Shown here piece after piece: positions 60,784 to 64,000 of a DNA stretch of 64,000 nt. This stretch comes from Pseudopithomyces maydicus. Lineage: Eukaryota; Ascomycota; Dothideomycetes; Pleosporales; Didymosphaeriaceae. How positions within the stretch are numbered: the first letter of the stretch is position 1; each line of letters starts with the position of its first letter. The DNA lies in contig JANTUC010000009.1 in the NCBI GenBank assembly GCA_026873275.1, positions 1,302,001 through 1,366,000 of the forward strand. Reading direction: 5' to 3'. The notes below the pieces were generated by a model. The model had not been told where the DNA came from. It worked only from the letters and a program-made list of their open reading frames with translations, and made no database searches. A program made the position numbers and the translations under genes.

Positions 60784-60790
60784 TTTATAT
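60784..60790 (-). promoter_or_regulatory. TATA box of the small secreted protein gene
   Basis: ATATAAA on the minus strand, about 120 bp upstream of the ATG. This is a common distance for inducible fungal genes and would give a leader of roughly 90 nt. Confidence 0.45.
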
Positions 60791-61359
60791 AGAGAAAAGG
60801 GCGAAGGTCCGGGCACAGGTTGAATCGGCGTTGGTTCGCAATCGTTTGTTGTTGAGCAGGTGCAAAAAGGGGGCGCAAACGAACCGCGATAGATTTCAGT
60901 TGGCAAGGAGAGGTTAGTGTGCAGTGTAAACATTGTGGCGATAACACTCTTTGAGAAACTTACTCGAGGTGGATAGTGAGCTATTGACAAGTGAAAGCCT
61001 GCTGTTTGCTACGAAGAGTTTAGTGGCCATAGAACGTGGGTAATTCATGTAGGTTATGACTTTGGGAAATGTATTCTCGGACATTGCTATTGCAGAAACA
61101 TGTGCATCCAAAGGGTAGGTTTATCCAGGTTTGATCGCAGAATGCAGCGGCACCCTATCTTATCAGTCTCGCAAACAAGGACCTGGAGTAAATTTTGAAA
61201 ATACAGTTGATTAGTTGGCAATGTTTCGTAGATGCATGGCCTCAAGGCATGTGTTAAAACGGTCGCATTCTGAATCTTCCAGTGAAATTTGGATGTATTT
61301 GTATATTTCCGAGAAGACGACGCCACGTCCTTCCTGATAGTCGCCAGTAGGCAGAATGA
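60791..61359. other. intergenic, nothing supported
   Basis: Between the secreted protein's promoter and the 3' end of tyr1. No supported feature. Confidence 0.55.
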
Positions 61360-63141
61360 CTACTTGGATTGCTCTAGAATCGTCTTGATCATCTCATTAC
61401 CCAGTTTAGTTGCATCCGGGAAACGTGGCTCGAAGTACTTCTGAATAGCTTCGAACTTCTCCCGATAACCATCGAAATTGCCCAACCTGACACGGCTGCT
61501 CCAATCCCGGGCGGCAAACGTAAATTCGAGGTCGTCTTGCCGGAATGTGTTGTCATCAATAGCCGTATCGATAGCCTCTTCAAGCAGCTCATCATGACGG
61601 AAAAGATACTCGGTGATACCAAGCCACATGCGGAAAAGCTGCAAACAGTCAGAAAGTCACTCAGTCAAATAGGGTACCAACGAGTGGGGCATACCGGTGT
61701 GGAGCATATCATGTGGTCATAGGGCACGATGCCCAACTTCCACCAGCAGTCCACCATAGCCAATAGACTAAGATGATTATTCCTCAACCTCTTCTCCGGC
61801 AACTCCCCCAAAGTGAATTGGTTGAGTACATCCTCTTTGAGCAACACTTCCTGCTTGTTCGGTGTACTCGTGTGGAAAACCGCTTCCCTAGCTGCCATGA
61901 TTCTGTCACGCAACTCCTTTCTGTGCCCCCTAGCATCAACTTGAACAATTCTGTAACAGACTCGGCATACTGCCTTATTTGTTTCTGTGCATCGGGATTT
62001 AGAATGGCAAGGCCGGCGTAGACGTGCCACTTGGCTGCGTAGATGCGGAGTGTGATATTGATCTTGACATTCTCTATACCTCCGATGTAACGCGCGGTTT
62101 CCCACGGAAATTGATTATTCGCGTTCCAAGCAGCGCCCATACTAAGAAATGCGGCGTGCGTGACAGCTTGCGTATCTGCTGTGATGCGGTCGTGCTGCTC
62201 ACCCGTGAGATAAACGTGGGTAGACTGAAGGCATGAAAGTGCATCTTCAACGAATTTGAAGGCTTCGTCGGAGGCACGGTGTTTGATAAGAACCAGCGGC
62301 TGTCCTTTTGGGTCCACGCGGGGTCCGTGGAGAGAATGGCAAGATACAATGTGGACATCAGGAGGAAGGTGTTTTTCGAAAGCAGCGATTTCTGGGGCTT
62401 TGCAAGAGGTCTGACCGCCCACGATGGCACCAAGCTTCGTCGCTGGTTGAGGAGGTTAGTCATGGCAAGGGTTCATGGCATCAAGGTGCATACAGGGGCC
62501 GAAGAGCTTCACGACGGCGTCAATATTCTTCGCCTCAACACTGTAGATAATGTAATCGCTAACTCGGGACACAAGATGACCGGTTTTCAGGATCTCCACA
62601 TTTGGCTGGACTTGCTCAGCACAATTCTATTGGTATATGATGTACATGATGGATGCCCTACACTACTTCGAAATTCTTCTACTAAAGCATCAAACCTTTC
62701 AGGCATGTCACAGGCATTGACTCTAAACTAAAATCAGTATGTGCAGTGTTGGATAGAGCAATGTCAAATTCCTATGAGGCACCCAGTCAGCGAAGTCTTC
62801 AAGAGGCGTAATGCAAGCTTGGAAGACAATAGTAAAAGATCAGAGGTGTAAAAATAAGGTAGCGAGAATTCACATCATTGGCAGCGACATGCCCGCTACC
62901 TGCCGCCAAGACGGCGACAGGACAGACATGCGCTACACTCGAGCCAAATGCACTCACAGTCATCATAACAGATGCGGTGTGAAAAAAAACGGAATGTCGA
63001 CTTACCCTGAGCATCCAATGCACCGCGACGCCCACGCGACTAGAGCAGCACTCACTTCCAGCCGGCCGCACTCAAGCGCCAGGCGTACATCTTGCCCATG
63101 TCACCCATACCGATGATGCCGATGCTCTTCTTGACCTCCAT
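61360..63141 (-). CDS. tyr1: prephenate dehydrogenase (NADP+), frameshifted
   Basis: It oxidatively decarboxylates prephenate to 4-hydroxyphenylpyruvate, the tyrosine branch of aromatic synthesis. There are five exons on the minus strand: 63056-63141, 62667-62722, 62494-62610, 61695-62442 and 61360-61638. Introns are 333, 56, 51 and 56 bp. The Rossmann start is IGIIGMGDMGKMYAWRL. Later motifs are VNACDMPERF, EILKTGHLVSRVSDYIIYSVE, GAIVGGQTSCKAPE, SCHSLHGPRVDPKGQPL and ITADTQAVTHAAFLSMG. In exon 4 the frame breaks at a run of five C (61926-61930). A sixth C gives LGGHRKELRDRIMAAREAVF and a total of 428 aa with closed phase. The enzyme is needed for growth without tyrosine, so I take the break as an assembly error. 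The first intron is far longer than the rest. Confidence 0.92.
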
Positions 63142-63391
63142 GTTGGCGATATTGCACCCAAATCAAGGTTGCAGTGAGGTGTTGGAAAGTCAGAGCATGG
63201 CGACTGGAGAATGAGAAAGAGGCGTGCAAGCTGCAGCTAAGAAAAAGTTCGGCAGGGGCGCTAGTGGATCGGCAAAACAGTTTTCCCGGCACACTACGCT
63301 CGACGAAATTCCCCAAGCGAACCGCGAACTTCTCGAACCTCGAGCGTCCACCATCACCGTCAACCCCTCCACAAACTAATCCACAGTCAAC

Positions 63392-64000
63392 ATGCCTCCC
63401 AAGAAGAAGGTCGAGCGCGGTGCGCAGGAGAACATCCAGGTTCGTTGCACTGAGCCCATGTACAATTGATGCGACAAAGCTAACCTGTTCGATAGCTTGG
63501 ACCCCAGGTCCGCGAGGCAAGTTAAAACTGCAGGCGCCAGCGTGGGAACACGTATTGACCGTTTGAGCAGGGCGAGCTTGTGTTCGGCGTTGCCCGTATC
63601 TTCGCTTCCTTCAACGACACCTTCGTCCACATCACCGATCTGTCCGGCCGCGAAACCATCTCCCGTGTCACCGGTGGCATGAAGGTCAAGGCTGACCGTG
63701 ACGAGTCCTCCCCCTACGCTGCCATGTTGGCTGCCCAGGACGTCGGTGCGTACAACGTAGATACGGAAGGCTGGCTGCAGAATACTGACAATGCGTAGCT
63801 GCCCGCTGCAAGGAGCTTGGCATCACTGCCCTCCACGTCAAGATCAGGGCCACTGGTGGTAACGGCACCAAGACCCCGGCCCCGGTGCCCAGTCTGCCCT
63901 TCGCGCTCTCGCCCGTGCCGGTATGCGCATCGGTCGTATCGAGGACGTCACACCCACCCCGTCCGACTCTACCAGGAGGAAGGGTGGTCGCCGTGGTCGC
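63392..64000 (+). CDS. rps14: 40S ribosomal protein S14 (uS11), frameshifted, 3' end cut by window
   Basis: An essential small-subunit protein. Exons are 63392-63439, 63571-63745 and 63799 to beyond 64000; introns are 131 and 53 bp. The protein starts MPPKKKVERGAQENIQ and continues GELVFGVARIFASFNDTFVHITDLSG, then AARCKELGITALHVKIRATGGNGTKTP. There the frame breaks at a run of four C (63874-63877). A fifth C gives PGPGAQSALRALARAGMRIGRIEDVTPTPSD, the invariant core of uS11, and the window then ends exactly on a codon, a few codons before the expected stop. A loss-of-function allele is not credible for this gene, so this is the clearest sign of homopolymer errors in the assembly. A 250-bp divergent promoter is shared with tyr1. 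Confidence 0.95.

Overview
The window reads as euchromatic DNA from a filamentous ascomycete. Protein-level resemblance and gene style point to Dothideomycetes, probably Pleosporales, but this is an inference without a search. The genes are compact, with about 28 protein genes in 64 kb. Introns are mostly 47-90 bp, with GTRNGT donors and, in one case, a perfect TACTAAC branch site. The gene set is fungal: an Atg15-type lipase, Dad4, a Clg1-type cyclin, a CFEM-like protein, a Pyp-type phosphatase and an Fmp30/NAPE-PLD-like hydrolase.

Layout. 1-6.6 kb is gene-poor: an MFS transporter (-), an unresolved gene fragment and several small repeats. 6.6-18 kb holds a fungal membrane protein (+), a VPS9-domain Rab5-type exchange factor (-), the autophagic lipase atg15 (+), an F-box protein (+) and a large coiled-coil protein (+). 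18-28.4 kb holds a Ser/Pro-rich unknown (-), a BTB protein (+), a monocarboxylate-type MFS transporter (+) and the SMC5/6 subunit nse1 (-). 30-44 kb holds a rhodanese-PTP phosphatase (+), an unknown (-), DAHP synthase (+), a secreted GDSL esterase (-), a mitochondrial NAPE-PLD-like hydrolase (-) and a Clg1-type cyclin (-). 44.2-47.3 kb is GC-rich, repeat-bearing and without a gene I can support. 47.3-64 kb is dense: rpl7 with an intronic C/D snoRNA (-), a CFEM-like GPI-anchored protein (+), arp5 (-), dad4 (-), ies6 (+), got1 (+), an NDUFAF7 homologue (-), a CDK11-type kinase (+), a small secreted Cys-rich protein (-), prephenate dehydrogenase tyr1 (-) and rps14 (+, cut by the window end).

Themes. 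This is mostly housekeeping DNA and not a biosynthetic cluster. Two INO80 subunits that form a known submodule (Arp5 and Ies6) lie 1.2 kb apart with dad4 between them. Two steps of tyrosine synthesis (DAHP synthase, Tyr1) are in the window but 24 kb apart. 

The most important technical observation is that six genes are broken by the apparent loss of one base inside a G or C run: MFS, VPS9, MCT, GDSL, tyr1 and rps14. Adding back one G/C restores family-like protein and a multiple-of-three length in each. Because essential rps14 and tyr1 are among them, I read this as homopolymer collapse in the assembly and not as pseudogenes. The most interesting biological finds are a C/D snoRNA in rpl7 intron 2 with a 13-nt match to 25S rRNA, a 93-residue secreted protein with ten cysteines hidden by an intron, and a dad4 whose first coding exon is only the ATG.
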